64,000 nucleotides of DNA, taken from the NCBI RefSeq assembly GCF_036226405.1, contig NZ_CP108464.1, positions 2,108,001 through 2,172,000 on the forward strand. Reading direction: 5' to 3'. The notes under the pieces were generated by a model. It saw only the letters and a list, made by a program, of their open reading frames with translations, had not been told where the DNA came from and made no database searches. Below are positions 48,184 to 58,934 of the stretch, piece by piece (the first letter of the stretch is position 1; every line of letters begins with the position of its first letter). Source of the stretch: Streptomyces sp. NBC_01260. GTDB taxonomy: Bacteria > Actinomycetota > Actinomycetes > Streptomycetales > Streptomycetaceae. Position numbers and translations under genes: made by a program.

Positions 48184-49450
48184 TCAGGCGCAGTCGCCCG
48201 CGGCCCTGGCGCGGGTCACCACGTCCGTGGTGCCGCGGGTCTCGGACCACAGGATGCGGTCACTGCTGTTGTCCAGGGTCGGGTAGAGCTGAGCACCGTC
48301 ACCGCAGGAGACCCGCGTCCAGTCGGCCCGGCCGTCGTCGGCCACATCGGCGACCGGTGCGATCTCCAGCTTGGGCAGCTGGTCGTAGCCGCCCCACAAC
48401 ATGGCGAACGAGTCCGTGCGGACCAGGTTCTTGTCGTACATGCCGTTGTGGACGTAGTCCGTGGGGACGTCGAGGAAGCCGCCCGCCTTGGCCTCGGTGA
48501 GCGTGCCGGTGGCCAGGTCGTAGACATCGACATAGGTCTGCGAGGCCTTGTAGTTGAGGAACGACACCTTGCCGTGGGCGATGGTCGGACGAAGCGCGCT
48601 CGTCCCGGTCTCCGGCGTGATGTTGACCGGCTTGCCGTCGCCCTGCCTGACGTAGACATCGGCCTCGTCACCCTGGATGTCGACCCAGGTGAGTGCGGTG
48701 CCGTCGCTGTCCGCCTCGCGCTGGTCACCGGGACCGCCCGCGACGACGGTGACCTTCCTGCCGTTGCCGTTCACCTTGGTGGAGACGACGTCGGCACCAT
48801 TGGCCCCGACCCGGGTGTCCAGGAGTTCCTTGCCCTGGATCACCGGGTCGAGGGACCACAGCCCGTCCTGCTGGAAGTCCTTGGGACCGTCGCCGCCCTT
48901 GACCTTGCCGACCTTGATCCCGTACTCCGGCGTACCGTCGAAGAATGACTTCAGGTCGACGTACGACGTCGCCCAGTACGCGCCGTCGACCGCCATGTTG
49001 CGGGACTGCCCGACCGCCTCGGCGGCCGGCGCGGGGCCCTTGGCGAGGGTGTCGCAGTCGCGCTTGTACCCGATGGCCTCCCAGCCCGGGTAGATGCCGT
49101 GCGCCTCGAAGGCGTTGTCGATCTTCTGCAGGTCGCCCCTGGTCGCGCCGAGCCTGCGGGCCGCGTCGACGATCCCGTAGCGCGCCTGGAGGAAGTCCGT
49201 CCAGGGATTGAAGTTCTCGGTGAGCGCGGTGTACACGATCCCGTCGGTGAAGTGCTTGTTCAGCGTCTTGCGCATGTCCCACATGGCTCCGCCGACGATG
49301 GTGGAGTTGAGGTGCACCCCGCCGTTGTCCACCGCCATCGGGACGTTGAGGTAGTTCTTGTCGGCGCGGCGGCCGTCATTGAGGTCACGCAGGGCGCAGT
49401 CCGCGGGGGCACTGCCGTCGCTGCACAGGTCCTCACCGATGAGGCCTGGA
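48184..49450 (-). pseudogene. M4-type metallopeptidase, C-terminal part only
   Basis: The frame from about 49450 reads GLIGEDLCSDG, ALRDLNDGRRADKNYLNVPM, then AVDNGGVHLNSTIVGGAMWD. The last is the DNGGVHxNS signature of thermolysin-like peptidases, which follows the zinc site. The HExxH helix and the Glu ligand, normally upstream, are missing. What remains is the helical end of the M4 domain (TLNKHFTDGIVYTALTEN, ARYGIVDAARRLG) and about 230 residues of beta-propeller-like extension ending TRARAAGDCA. An internal ATG at 49338 could start a 384-residue product, but it could not be a peptidase. No signal peptide is left. Confidence 0.65.
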
Positions 49451-49555
49451 TCTGAAGCGGAAGCGGATTCCGGATCGGGAGCGGATGCGGGACGGGTGCG
49501 CTGAACGGCACCGCGGGGCGGGGTGTTCAGCCCCGGCCCCGGCGTCGGCCCCGGC

Positions 49556-50143
49556 CTAGCGCTCCCGCCCCTCCAGGACCACCTTCAGCCCGTCCGTCAG
49601 GTCCTTCGCCGACGGTGCCGAATCACGGTCCATCATCCACTGGACCATCACACCGGCGAGCAGTGCCTGGCAGAACAGTCCGGCCACCCGCGCCCTCTCG
49701 GGATCGGTCTCCGGGTCGATGCCCAGCATGTTCTCGGCGAGCCCGTTCCGGCCCTCGCGCTGCGGGCCGGCCAGGGCCTTCTGCAGTTCGGGGTCGGTGT
49801 CGATCCTGGAGATGACCTCCATCTGGAGCTGCCAGACCGACCGGGTCTGCTCGTAGCTGCCGATCACCCGCTCCCAGGTCTCGCGGAACTGGTCGAGCGG
49901 GGCCTGGGACGCGTCCTCGCCGGCGGCGTCCCCCTCGGCCTTGTCGGTCATCACGTCACCCCACTCCTCCGTCACCTTGATGAAGGCGAGGTTGAGCAGG
50001 GCCTCCTTGGAGCCGTAGTGGTAGCCGATGGAGGCGAGGTTCGTACCGGAGGCAGCCACGATGTCGCGTGCCGTCGTCCGGGCGTACCCCTTCTCCAGCA
50101 GGCAGCGCTTGGCGCCTTCGAGCAGATCCTCACGATGTCCCAT
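49556..50143 (-). CDS. TetR-family transcriptional regulator
   Basis: A 195-residue repressor: helix-turn-helix LLEKGYARTTARDIVAASGTNLASIGYHYGSKEALLNLAF, and a C-terminal ligand domain (TetR_C group, ETWERVIGSYEQTRSVWQLQMEVISRID). A near-perfect inverted repeat of AGACGTxTGT lies 23 bp before its start, which suggests autoregulation. Its targets are not evident; the peptidase remnant downstream may once have been one. It is 78 bp downstream of serA in the same direction. Confidence 0.88.
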   Translation of the reverse strand: MGHREDLLEGAKRCLLEKGYARTTARDIVAASGTNLASIGYHYGSKEALLNLAFIKVTEEWGDVMTDKAEGDAAGEDASQAPLDQFRETWERVIGSYEQTRSVWQLQMEVISRIDTDPELQKALAGPQREGRNGLAENMLGIDPETDPERARVAGLFCQALLAGVMVQWMMDRDSAPSAKDLTDGLKVVLEGRER

Positions 50144-50165
50144 GACAGCAGCGTACCCGGCACGC

Positions 50166-50190
50166 AGACGTCTGTGTAAGACACACGTCT
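50166..50190. promoter_or_regulatory. TetR operator candidate
   Basis: AGACGTCTGT...ACACACGTCT: two inverted AGACGTxTGT half-sites around a short centre, directly before the TetR gene. It is also just after the serA stop, so it is likely the TetR promoter/operator. Confidence 0.6.
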
Positions 50191-50221
50191 AGATGCCGGG
50201 TACGGGGGTTGCGGGAGGGAC

Positions 50222-51814
50222 TCAGTCGGTGAGGTTCACCGAACGCGCCGAGGCCGCGCCGATCTCGGCCGAGATCTCGGCCAGCACCGACGGCGGGACG
50301 TCGTCGTCGACGGTGAGGACGACCAGCGCCTCGCCGCCCACATCGGCCCGCGAGACCTGCATGCCCGCGATGTTCAGCCCGGCCTCACCGAGAATCTTGC
50401 CGACCGCGCCGACGACACCCGGGCGGTCGTCGTACCGCAGCACGACCATGTGGTCGGCGAGCGCCAGGTCCACGTCGTGGTCGCCGATCGCGACGATCTT
50501 CTGCAGGTGCTTGGGACCGGCCAGCGTGCCGGAGACCGCGACCTCCTCGCCGTTGGCGAGCGTGCCGCGGACGGTGACCACGTTGCGGTGGTCGGGCGAC
50601 TCGGAGCTGGTGGTGAGGCGGACCTCGACACCGCGCTCCTGCGCGAACAGCGGGGCGTTCACGTACGACACGGTCTCGTCGACCACGTCCTCGAAGACAC
50701 CCTTGAGCGCGGAGAGTTCGAGCACCTTGACGTCGTGCTGGGTGATCTCGCCGTACACCTCGACGTCGAGGCGGGCCGCGACCTCGCCCGCGAGCGCGGT
50801 GAAGATCCGGCCGAGCTTCTCGGCGAGCGGCAGTCCGGGACGGACGTCCTCGGCGATGACGCCGCCCTGGACGTTGACCGCGTCCGGTACGAGCTCACCG
50901 GCCAGGGCGAGGCGCACCGACTTGGCGACCGCGATGCCCGCCTTCTCCTGGGCCTCGTCGGTGGAGGCGCCGAGGTGCGGGGTGCAGACGACCTGGTCGA
51001 ACTGGAACAGCGGGGAGTCCGTGCAGGGCTCCTTGGTGTACACGTCGAGGCCGGCGCCGGCCACGCGGCCCTCCTTGAGGGCGGAGGCGAGCGCCTCCTC
51101 GTCGACGATGCCACCGCGTGCGGCGTTGACGATCCGCACCGAGGGCTTCACCTTGTGCAGCGCCTCGTCACCGATCAGGCCGAGCGTCTCCGGGGTCTTG
51201 GGGAGGTGCACGGTGATGAAGTCGGAGACCTCGAGCAGCTCGTCCAGCGAGAGGAGCTTGACGCCCATCTGTGCGGCACGCGCGGGCTGCACATAGGGGT
51301 CGAACGCGACGATCTTCATGCCGAAGGCCGACATGCGCTGGGCGACCAGGACACCGATGCGGCCGAGGCCGACGACACCGAGGGTCTTCTCGCTCAGCTC
51401 GACGCCGGTGTACTTGGAGCGCTTCCACTCGCCGTTCTTGAGGGCGGTGTTGGCCTGGGGGATGTTGCGCGCGGTGGCGACCAGCAGACCGCAGGCCAGC
51501 TCGGCGGCGGTGACGATGTTGGAGGTCGGCGCGTTCACGACCATCACACCGGCCTTGGTGGCCGAGGAGACATCGACGTTGTCCAGGCCGACGCCCGCGC
51601 GGGCGACGACCTTCAGCTTCTTCGCGGCGGCGATGGCCTCGGCGTCGACCTTGGTGGCGGAGCGCACCAGGATGGCGTCGACATCGGCGATCGCGGGGAG
51701 AAGCTCGGCGCGGTCCGCGCCGTTGCAGTGCCGGATCTCGAAGTCCGGGCCCAGGGCGTCCACCGTGGCGGGCGACAGCTCTTCAGCGATGAGTACGACA
51801 GGTTTCGAGCTCAC
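50222..51814 (-). CDS. serA: D-3-phosphoglycerate dehydrogenase
   Basis: A 530-residue enzyme that starts serine synthesis. N-terminal substrate and NAD domains carry VGLGRIGVLVAQRMSAFGM, VRIVNAARGGIVDEEALA with the catalytic Arg, and the Glu/His pair (TKEPCTDSPLF, CTPHLGAST). An intervening ASB domain is followed by a C-terminal ACT domain (VVLRYDDRPGVVGAVGKILGEAGLNIAGMQVSR). This is the long (type I) form, often feedback-inhibited by serine. The GTG at 51814 follows GAGG with 6-bp spacing. Its leader holds a hairpin CGGCCGTC-cc-GACGGCCG at 51841-51858. Confidence 0.95.
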   Translation of the reverse strand: MSSKPVVLIAEELSPATVDALGPDFEIRHCNGADRAELLPAIADVDAILVRSATKVDAEAIAAAKKLKVVARAGVGLDNVDVSSATKAGVMVVNAPTSNIVTAAELACGLLVATARNIPQANTALKNGEWKRSKYTGVELSEKTLGVVGLGRIGVLVAQRMSAFGMKIVAFDPYVQPARAAQMGVKLLSLDELLEVSDFITVHLPKTPETLGLIGDEALHKVKPSVRIVNAARGGIVDEEALASALKEGRVAGAGLDVYTKEPCTDSPLFQFDQVVCTPHLGASTDEAQEKAGIAVAKSVRLALAGELVPDAVNVQGGVIAEDVRPGLPLAEKLGRIFTALAGEVAARLDVEVYGEITQHDVKVLELSALKGVFEDVVDETVSYVNAPLFAQERGVEVRLTTSSESPDHRNVVTVRGTLANGEEVAVSGTLAGPKHLQKIVAIGDHDVDLALADHMVVLRYDDRPGVVGAVGKILGEAGLNIAGMQVSRADVGGEALVVLTVDDDVPPSVLAEISAEIGAASARSVNLTD

Positions 51815-51937
51815 GTGAGTCCTCACAGGTCCAGTGCGGACGGCCGTCCCGACGGCCGCAGGCGGTGGAGGGGCTTGCCGCGTGGAAGACGCACGACACT
51901 GTGGGCCTGACGCGTGTATGTGTGAAGAAGTGTAGTC

Positions 51938-51953
51938 ATGCGCGACGGCGCAT
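51938..51953. promoter_or_regulatory. Dyad in the divergent region before serA
   Basis: ATGCGC-gacg-GCGCAT forms a perfect 6-bp dyad. On the minus strand it overlaps the region just upstream of a -10-like TACACT for serA. On the plus strand it precedes CATACT, a possible -10 of the 20-codon ORF at 51982. Confidence 0.35.
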
Positions 51954-51981
51954 ACTGCGCCCCGTTGGAAGGATCACCCAC

Positions 51982-52044
51982 ATGAGGCTGGACGACTTGT
52001 ACACACGTACGACGCCGCCTCTTCCAGCGGTGAAGCAGGGCTGA
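51982..52044 (+). CDS. 20-residue ORF between serA and ilvC
   Basis: MRLDDLYTRTTPPLPAVKQG is preceded by a very good ribosome site (GGAAGGA, eight bases before the ATG). A strong hairpin that could end a small transcript follows only three bases after its stop. It is divergent from serA and converges on ilvC. It could be a small protein, a sORF on a regulatory RNA, or chance. No family is known to me. Confidence 0.4.
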   Translation: MRLDDLYTRTTPPLPAVKQG

Positions 52045-52047
52045 CGT

Positions 52048-52079
52048 CTCAGGGGCGGGTCCGGGGACCCGCCCCTGAG
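52048..52079. terminator. ilvC terminator hairpin
   Basis: CTCAGGGGCGGGTCC (52048-52062) and GGACCCGCCCCTGAG (52065-52079) form a perfect 15-bp stem, 9 bp after the ilvC stop. It also ends any plus-strand transcript of the 20-codon ORF. Confidence 0.8.
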
Positions 52080-52088
52080 GCATCGGTG

Positions 52089-53147
<1,059 letters not shown>

Positions 53148-53188
53148 TTACGTTTTCGGGTCTCGCCATACGAGCGGCGAGCCGGCGG

Positions 53189-53716
53189 CTACGCCGTGCG
53201 GTCGAGGGCGCGCAGGGACCGGTCGGTGATCGAGCGCGCGCCACGTCCTATGGCGATGGTGCCGGACTGGACGAGCTCCTTGATGCCGTACTGCTCCAGC
53301 ATCTTGAGCATCGCCTCCAGCTTGTCGGCGCCGCCGGTCGCCTCGATCGTGACGGCCTCCGGGGAGACGTCCACGGTCTTGGCGCGGAACAACTGGACGA
53401 TCTCGACGATCTGGGAACGGGTCTCGCTGTCTGCGCGGACCTTCACCAGGACGAGCTCACGCTGGATCGCAGCGGCGGGCTCGAGTTCGACGATCTTCAG
53501 GACGTTGACCAGCTTGTTGAGCTGCTTGGTCACCTGCTCCAGTGGCAGGCCCTCGACATTGACCACAATGGTGATGCGGGAGATGTCGGGATGTTCGGTG
53601 GTACCGACCGCGAGCGAGTCGATGTTGAAGCCGCGGCGGGAGAACAGGGCGGTGATCCGGGCGAGGACACCGGGCTTGTTCTCGACCAGGACGGAGAGCG
53701 TGTGCTTGGTGGACAT
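53189..53716 (-). CDS. ilvN: Acetolactate synthase regulatory (small) subunit
   Basis: A 175-residue protein with an N-terminal ACT domain (HTLSVLVENKPGVLARITALFSRRGFNIDSLAVG) and the C-terminal ALS_ss_C domain (RSQIVEIVQLFRAKTVDVSPEAVTIEATGG). It gives valine feedback control to IlvB. The ATG at 53716 is 23 bp past the ilvB stop, so the two are co-transcribed. Confidence 0.95.
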   Translation of the reverse strand: MSTKHTLSVLVENKPGVLARITALFSRRGFNIDSLAVGTTEHPDISRITIVVNVEGLPLEQVTKQLNKLVNVLKIVELEPAAAIQRELVLVKVRADSETRSQIVEIVQLFRAKTVDVSPEAVTIEATGGADKLEAMLKMLEQYGIKELVQSGTIAIGRGARSITDRSLRALDRTA

Positions 53717-53739
53717 GGAAGTCGGTCTCTCTCTGTCTC

Positions 53740-55590
53740 TCAGTCGTCTTCGTTGTCGCCGAAGTCGGGGCGGACACCGCGGGCTGCCATGACCTCGTCG
53801 TTGGAGGTGCCGGCGGCGACCATCGGCCACACCATGGCGTCCTCGTGGACGATGAAGTCGACGACGACCGGGCGGTCGTTGATCGCGTTGGCCTCGGCGA
53901 TGACCTTGTCCAGGTCGGCCGGGTCCTCGCAGCGGATCGCGTAACAGCCCATGGCCTCGGACAGCTTGACGAAGTCGGGCACCCGGGTGCCCTTCGCCGG
54001 GATGCCGTCCGTGTCGGCGCCGGAGTGCAGCACGGTGTTGGAGTACCGCTGGTTGTAGAAGAGGGTCTGCCACTGGCGGACCATCCCGAGCGCGCCGTTG
54101 TTGATGATCGCGACCTTGATCGGGATGTTGTTGAGCGCGCAGGTGGTGAGCTCCTGATTGGTCATCTGGAAGCAGCCGTCACCGTCGATCGCCCAGACCG
54201 TGCGGTCCGGCATACCGGCCTTGGCACCCATCGCGGCCGGCACCGCGTACCCCATCGTCCCGGCACCGCCCGAGTTCAGCCAGGTGGCGGGCTGCTCGTA
54301 CTTGATGAAGTGCGAGGCCCACATCTGGTGCTGGCCGACGCCCGCCGCGAAGATCGTGTCCGGCGGGGCCAGTTCACCGACGCGCTGGATGACCTGCTGT
54401 GGCGAGAGGCTGCCGTCCTCCGGCAGGTCGTAGCCGACCGGGTAGGTGTCGCGCCAGCGGTTGAGGTCCTTCCACCAGGCGGCGTAGTCGCCGGTGTGGC
54501 CCTCGGTGTGCTCGGCCTGGACCGCCTGGACGAGGTCGGCGATGACCTCGCGGGCGTCACCGACGATCGGCACGTCGGCGGCGCGGTTCTTGCCGATCTC
54601 CGCCGGGTCGATGTCCGCGTGCACGATCTTGGCGTACGGGGCGAAGCTGTCCAGCTTGCCGGTGACCCGGTCGTCGAACCGGGCACCCAGGGCGACGAGC
54701 AGGTCGGCCTTCTGCAGCGCGGTGACGGCGGTGACCGCACCGTGCATACCGGGCATTCCCACGTGCAGCGGGTGGCTGTCGGGGAAGGAGCCGAGCGCCA
54801 TCAGTGTGGTGGTGACGGGCGCTCCGGTCAGCTCGGCCAGCACCTTGAGTTCGGCGGTGGCCCCGGCCTTCATGACGCCGCCGCCGACATACAGCACGGG
54901 GCGCTTGGCCTGGACGATGAGCTTGGCGGCCTCGCGGATCTGCTTGGCGTGCGGCTTGGTGACGGGCCGGTAGCCGGGCAGGTCCTGGGTCGGCGGCCAG
55001 CTGAAGGTGGTCTTCGCCTGGAGCGCGTCCTTGGCGATGTCGACCAGGACCGGTCCCGGACGGCCGGTGGAGGCGATGTGGAAGGCCTCGGCGATCGTGT
55101 GCGGGATGTCCTCCGCCTTGGTGACCAGGAAGTTGTGCTTGGTGACCGGCATCGTGATGCCGACGATGTCCGCTTCCTGGAAGGCGTCGGTGCCGATGGC
55201 GGCGGAGGCCACCTGGCCGGTGATCGCGACGATCGGCACCGAGTCCAGGTAGGCGTCGGCGATCGGCGTGACCAGGTTGGTCGCGCCGGGGCCGCTCGTC
55301 GCCATGCAGACGCCGACCTTGCCGGTGGCCTGCGCGTAGCCGGTGGCCGCGTGGCCGGCGCCCTGCTCGTGGCGGACCAGCACATGACGGACCCGGGTGG
55401 AGTCCATCATCGGGTCGTACGCCGGAAGAATGGCGCCGCCGGGAATGCCGAATACCGTGTCGGCCCCCACCTCCTCGAGGGAGCGGATGAGGGACTGCGC
55501 GCCCGTGACGTGCTCAACGGTGGCGGACGACGATCCGCCGTTACGGGCGCGCGGCTGGGGATGGTGGGCCCCGGTGGCCTGCTCGGTCAT
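53740..55590 (-). CDS. ilvB: Acetolactate synthase catalytic (large) subunit
   Basis: A 616-residue ThDP/FAD enzyme. The catalytic Glu is in [20 protein letters not shown], the FAD/middle domain includes [18 protein letters not shown] [20 protein letters not shown], and the ThDP-Mg motif is [31 protein letters not shown]. It makes acetolactate and acetohydroxybutyrate for Val/Leu and Ile. The Met at 55590 (MTEQATG) is preferred over one two codons earlier because GAGAAGAGA lies before it. Transcription passes a leader peptide and attenuator first. Confidence 0.96.
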   Translation of the reverse strand: MTEQATGAHHPQPRARNGGSSSATVEHVTGAQSLIRSLEEVGADTVFGIPGGAILPAYDPMMDSTRVRHVLVRHEQGAGHAATGYAQATGKVGVCMATSGPGATNLVTPIADAYLDSVPIVAITGQVASAAIGTDAFQEADIVGITMPVTKHNFLVTKAEDIPHTIAEAFHIASTGRPGPVLVDIAKDALQAKTTFSWPPTQDLPGYRPVTKPHAKQIREAAKLIVQAKRPVLYVGGGVMKAGATAELKVLAELTGAPVTTTLMALGSFPDSHPLHVGMPGMHGAVTAVTALQKADLLVALGARFDDRVTGKLDSFAPYAKIVHADIDPAEIGKNRAADVPIVGDAREVIADLVQAVQAEHTEGHTGDYAAWWKDLNRWRDTYPVGYDLPEDGSLSPQQVIQRVGELAPPDTIFAAGVGQHQMWASHFIKYEQPATWLNSGGAGTMGYAVPAAMGAKAGMPDRTVWAIDGDGCFQMTNQELTTCALNNIPIKVAIINNGALGMVRQWQTLFYNQRYSNTVLHSGADTDGIPAKGTRVPDFVKLSEAMGCYAIRCEDPADLDKVIAEANAINDRPVVVDFIVHEDAMVWPMVAAGTSNDEVMAARGVRPDFGDNEDD

Positions 55591-55660
55591 CGGCATTCTC
55601 TTCTCGAAGCTGAGGGTTTTTGCGAGTGTTTTACGACGTTTTGCGTAGTACCGGTGCAAC

Positions 55661-55694
55661 AAAAAACCCCTCGTGCCGTGAGGCAAGCGAGGGG
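55661..55694 (-). promoter_or_regulatory. ilvB attenuator terminator
   Basis: CCCCUCG (55694-55688) pairs with CGAGGGG (55673-55667), with an inner UGCC-UCAC-GGCA stem, followed by UUUUUU. It lies 70 nt before ilvB and 45 nt after the leader peptide. This matches the published type of Streptomyces ilvB attenuator. Confidence 0.85.
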
Positions 55695-55738
55695 AGCGCG
55701 CCGGTGCGGTCTGCAGAGTGTCATTGAGGGACTCTGCT

Positions 55739-55780
55739 TCAGCCGACGCGCTTTCCAAGTACGAGAATTCGGGTGCGCAT
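55739..55780 (-). CDS. ilvB leader peptide [13 protein letters not shown]
   Basis: A 13-codon frame with Ile-Leu-Val-Leu in a row and a further Val near the end, so it samples all three branched-chain tRNAs. Ribosome stalling there would favour an antiterminator and allow ilvBNC transcription. Promoter spacing suggests the mRNA may begin at this ATG. Confidence 0.8.
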   Translation of the reverse strand: MRTRILVLGKRVG

Positions 55781-55787
55781 GGCATTG

Positions 55788-55817
55788 ACCCTCTCTCCGA
55801 CGCACTCGACGTGTCAA
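55788..55817 (-). promoter_or_regulatory. ilvB promoter candidate
   Basis: TTGACA (55817-55812) and GAGGGT (55793-55788) are 18 bp apart on the minus strand; +1 would fall at about the leader ATG (55780). The -35 overlaps the stop codon of the GGDEF/EAL gene. Confidence 0.55.
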
Positions 55818-58750
55818 GTGGGTGGGACGGGCGTCTCAGCATGTGAGCCGGTGAGGAGTGGGATCGAGCCGCCCGCCAGGACCGGCTGCGCGGCCGGGCT
55901 GCCGGGCACCGGGAACTCGCCGCGGATCAGGGCGCGGCGCAGCCGGTACTCGTCCAGCGGTCCGGAGAAGGCCATGCCCTGGCCGTGCGTACAGCCCATG
56001 GCGCGCAGGGCGAGGACCTGTTCCGGCATGTCGACGCCGTCGGCCACGGACTGCATGCCGAGGTCGCACGCGATCCGCAGCAGCCCGCTGGTGATCTTGT
56101 GCAGCCGGGCGGACTCGACGACACCCTCGACCAGACCGCGGTCCAGTTTCAGTACGTCGATGGGGAGCCGGCGCAGGGCGTTGATCGCTGCGTATCCGCT
56201 GCCGAAGCCGTCGAGCGCAATGCGCACGCCGAGACGGCGCAGGGCCACCAGCCGCTGTTCGAGTTCGTCGAAGGAGACCCTCGGGTCGCTGTCGGAGACC
56301 TCGATCATCAGCGCCCCGGACGGCAGCCCGTAGCGGGTGAGCAGCGCCTCGACGGAGCCGAACGCCATCCCCTTGTCGAGCAGCCGGCGGGCGGAGAGCC
56401 GGACGGCGACGGAGACCTGATGCCCGGCACTGGCCCGGTCGGCGGCCTGCTCGACGGCCTCTTCGAGGAGCCAGCGGCCCAGCTCGGCGGTGCGGTCACT
56501 GTCCTCGGCGACGCGGAGGAACTCGGCGGGGGTGAACAGGATGCCCTGGGCGGAGCGCCAGCGGGCCTGTGCCGCGACGGCGGCGACCGTACCGCTGGTC
56601 AGATGCACCACGGGCTGATGGAGCAGCGCGAACTCGCCGTCGCGCAGTGCGGTGCGCAGCCGGACCGCCAGCTCGGAGCGGCGCACCACCTCGGCCTGCA
56701 TCTGCGGGGCGTACAGCTCGACGCGGTCCTTGCCGGCCGCCTTGGCGCGGTACATGGCGAGGTCCGCGTTGCGCATGAGGTCGTTGGGGGTGATGGCGGG
56801 CTCGGCGAAGGCGACCCCGATGGAGGCGGTGACCCGGACCTCGCCGGCGGCGATCCGGTAGGGCTGGGAGAGGGTGAGGCGCAGCCGGTCGGCGATCTCG
56901 TGGACCTGGTACTCACGGGCGGTCTGCTCGCGGCTGCCGTCACCGACGATGAGGGCGGCGAACTCGTCACCGCCCAGCCGGGCGGCGGTGTCCCCGGCCC
57001 GTACGGAGTCCTGGAGGCGGCGGGCGGCCTGGATGAGGAGCTCGTCGCCCGCCTGGTGGCCGAGCCGGTCGTTGGCCGCCTTGAAGCCGTCCAGGTCGAT
57101 GAAGAGCACGGCGGTGCCCGCGTCACCGGACCGGCGGCCGCCGAGGGTCTGGCGGACCCGGTCGGTGAAGAGGGCCCGGTTGGGCAGGTCGGTGAGCGGG
57201 TCGTGCTCAGCGTTGTGCTGCAACTGGGCCTGCAGCCGGACCCGTTCGGTGACGTCACGGCTGTTGAGGATCAGCCCGCCCTGGTGGCGGTTGACGGTGG
57301 ACTCGACGTTCAGCCATTCGCCGCTGCCGGACCTGAAGCGGCACTCGATACGGGTGGTGGGCTCCTCGGCCGGCGGAGCGGCGAGGAACCGGCGCACCTC
57401 GTGCACCACCCCGCCCAGGTCGTCGGGGTGGATGATCGAGGCCAGTTCCGCGCCGATGAGGTCGTCCGCCTCACGCCCGTAGACACCGGAGGCTGCGGGG
57501 CTGACGTAGCGGAGTATGCCGGTCGGGGCGGCGATCATGATGACGTCGCTGGAACCCTGCACCAGGGAGCGGAAGTGGTTCTCCTTCTGGGCCAGTTCCT
57601 GGGTGAGGGCGATGTTGTCGACGAGCATGATGCCCTGCCGGACGACCAGTGCGAGCACCACCGTGCATCCGGTGAAGACCACGACGCGGTCCACCCTGCG
57701 GCCCTCGATGACGTTGTAGAGGATGCCCAGGGTGCAGACGGCGGCGGCGAGATACGGCGTCAGCGCGGCCAGCGAACCGGCGATGGGGCGGCTGGTGGTA
57801 CGCGGCTCGGGCCGCGGCTGGACAGCGTTGTCTTCCTCGCGGCCCGCCCCCCAGGGGGCGTACGCGAGGAGCAGTGAACCGGCGAACCAGCCGGCGTCGA
57901 GCAACTGGCCGGAATGGTAGGTCTGTCGCAGCAGCGGCGAGGTGAACAGGGCATCGCACAGCACGGTCAGGGCGAGAGCGGCGATGGCAGTGTTCACCGC
58001 GGCGCGGTTGACGCTGGACCGCCGGAAGTGCAGCGCGAGCACCATGGAGACCAGCACGATGTCGAGCAGCGGGTAGGCCAGCGAGAGCGCCGCCCGCGCC
58101 ACGCTCGCACCCTCGACGTCCGCCAGATGCGCGGTATGGGCGAGGGCGAGGCTCCAGGAGAGCGTGAGGAGTGATCCGCCGATCAGCCAGGAGTCGAGTG
58201 CCAGGCAGAGCCAGCCGGCCCTGGTGACGGGGCGCTTGGCCAGGACGAGCAGTCCGACGATCGCGGGCGGCGCGAAGCAGAGGTAGAAGAGGTCGGCGAG
58301 GGAGGGGCTGGGCACCGGGAGCCCGCGCACGAACTCGTACCAGCCCCAGACCGCGTTGCCCCCGGCCGCCATCAGCGAGGAGAGCGAGAACAGCAGCCAG
58401 GCCGGCCGGAACCGGTTGCCCGCCGCGCGGGCGAAGAGGAAGCACGACACGGCGGCGGCCAGGGCGGCGGTACTGAGGCCGAAGTCACCCATGAACACCG
58501 CCAGTTGCGCCGACCCCCAGCCGAGGCACGCACCCACCGCGTATCCGGCGCAGGCGAGGCCGAGGAGGAGCTGCGGGAGCAGCGCGGGCGTCCGCCCGAC
58601 GGCCGACCGCCGGTCCTGCAACGCTCCGCGGATGCTCGCCGGCGCGCTCACCGGGGTGCCCCCGAGGTCTCCGGACGGCTGCGGCGCCGGCGCACCGGAC
58701 GCATCACCGGCGGCCTTCGGCCGCCCCGCCGTGTCGGATCGTTCGCCCAT
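55814..58750 (-). CDS. Membrane PAS-GGDEF-EAL cyclic-di-GMP protein with degenerate EAL
   Basis: About 978 residues. The N-terminal third has roughly ten TM segments ([20 protein letters not shown] onward). A PAS domain follows ([44 protein letters not shown]), then GGDEF with an intact active site ([11 protein letters not shown]) and I-site RxxD (RAGD five residues upstream). In the EAL domain the EAL motif is lost (AVAAQARW), the Asn of NLS is Arg (VRLSARRL), DDFGTG is DGFGSG, and EGVE is DGVD. It is probably a diguanylate cyclase whose EAL domain only binds c-di-GMP. Start uncertain: ATG at 58750, or GTG at 58852. Confidence 0.85.
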   Translation of the reverse strand: MGERSDTAGRPKAAGDASGAPAPQPSGDLGGTPVSAPASIRGALQDRRSAVGRTPALLPQLLLGLACAGYAVGACLGWGSAQLAVFMGDFGLSTAALAAAVSCFLFARAAGNRFRPAWLLFSLSSLMAAGGNAVWGWYEFVRGLPVPSPSLADLFYLCFAPPAIVGLLVLAKRPVTRAGWLCLALDSWLIGGSLLTLSWSLALAHTAHLADVEGASVARAALSLAYPLLDIVLVSMVLALHFRRSSVNRAAVNTAIAALALTVLCDALFTSPLLRQTYHSGQLLDAGWFAGSLLLAYAPWGAGREEDNAVQPRPEPRTTSRPIAGSLAALTPYLAAAVCTLGILYNVIEGRRVDRVVVFTGCTVVLALVVRQGIMLVDNIALTQELAQKENHFRSLVQGSSDVIMIAAPTGILRYVSPAASGVYGREADDLIGAELASIIHPDDLGGVVHEVRRFLAAPPAEEPTTRIECRFRSGSGEWLNVESTVNRHQGGLILNSRDVTERVRLQAQLQHNAEHDPLTDLPNRALFTDRVRQTLGGRRSGDAGTAVLFIDLDGFKAANDRLGHQAGDELLIQAARRLQDSVRAGDTAARLGGDEFAALIVGDGSREQTAREYQVHEIADRLRLTLSQPYRIAAGEVRVTASIGVAFAEPAITPNDLMRNADLAMYRAKAAGKDRVELYAPQMQAEVVRRSELAVRLRTALRDGEFALLHQPVVHLTSGTVAAVAAQARWRSAQGILFTPAEFLRVAEDSDRTAELGRWLLEEAVEQAADRASAGHQVSVAVRLSARRLLDKGMAFGSVEALLTRYGLPSGALMIEVSDSDPRVSFDELEQRLVALRRLGVRIALDGFGSGYAAINALRRLPIDVLKLDRGLVEGVVESARLHKITSGLLRIACDLGMQSVADGVDMPEQVLALRAMGCTHGQGMAFSGPLDEYRLRRALIRGEFPVPGSPAAQPVLAGGSIPLLTGSHAETPVPPT

Positions 58751-58934
58751 CGGCCGTACATCGCCCGTCGCCCCCTCGCGTGTGGCTTCCTCCCCGGCAC
58801 CGTCCCTTCCACGGCGCAGCCTCCCTTTCGGACGATACACCAGACTCGTCACGCAGGGCCATAGTTCCTCTACTCTCCGTGACGACCTGGGCAGTTGTCG
58901 GCACGGGGCGCCGCGGTACGTGCTCGCAGCGTGT

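Noticed and set aside
53845..55788. A 647-codon plus-strand frame
   Set aside because: It lies wholly opposite ilvB and its leader; the composition is that of a shadow frame.
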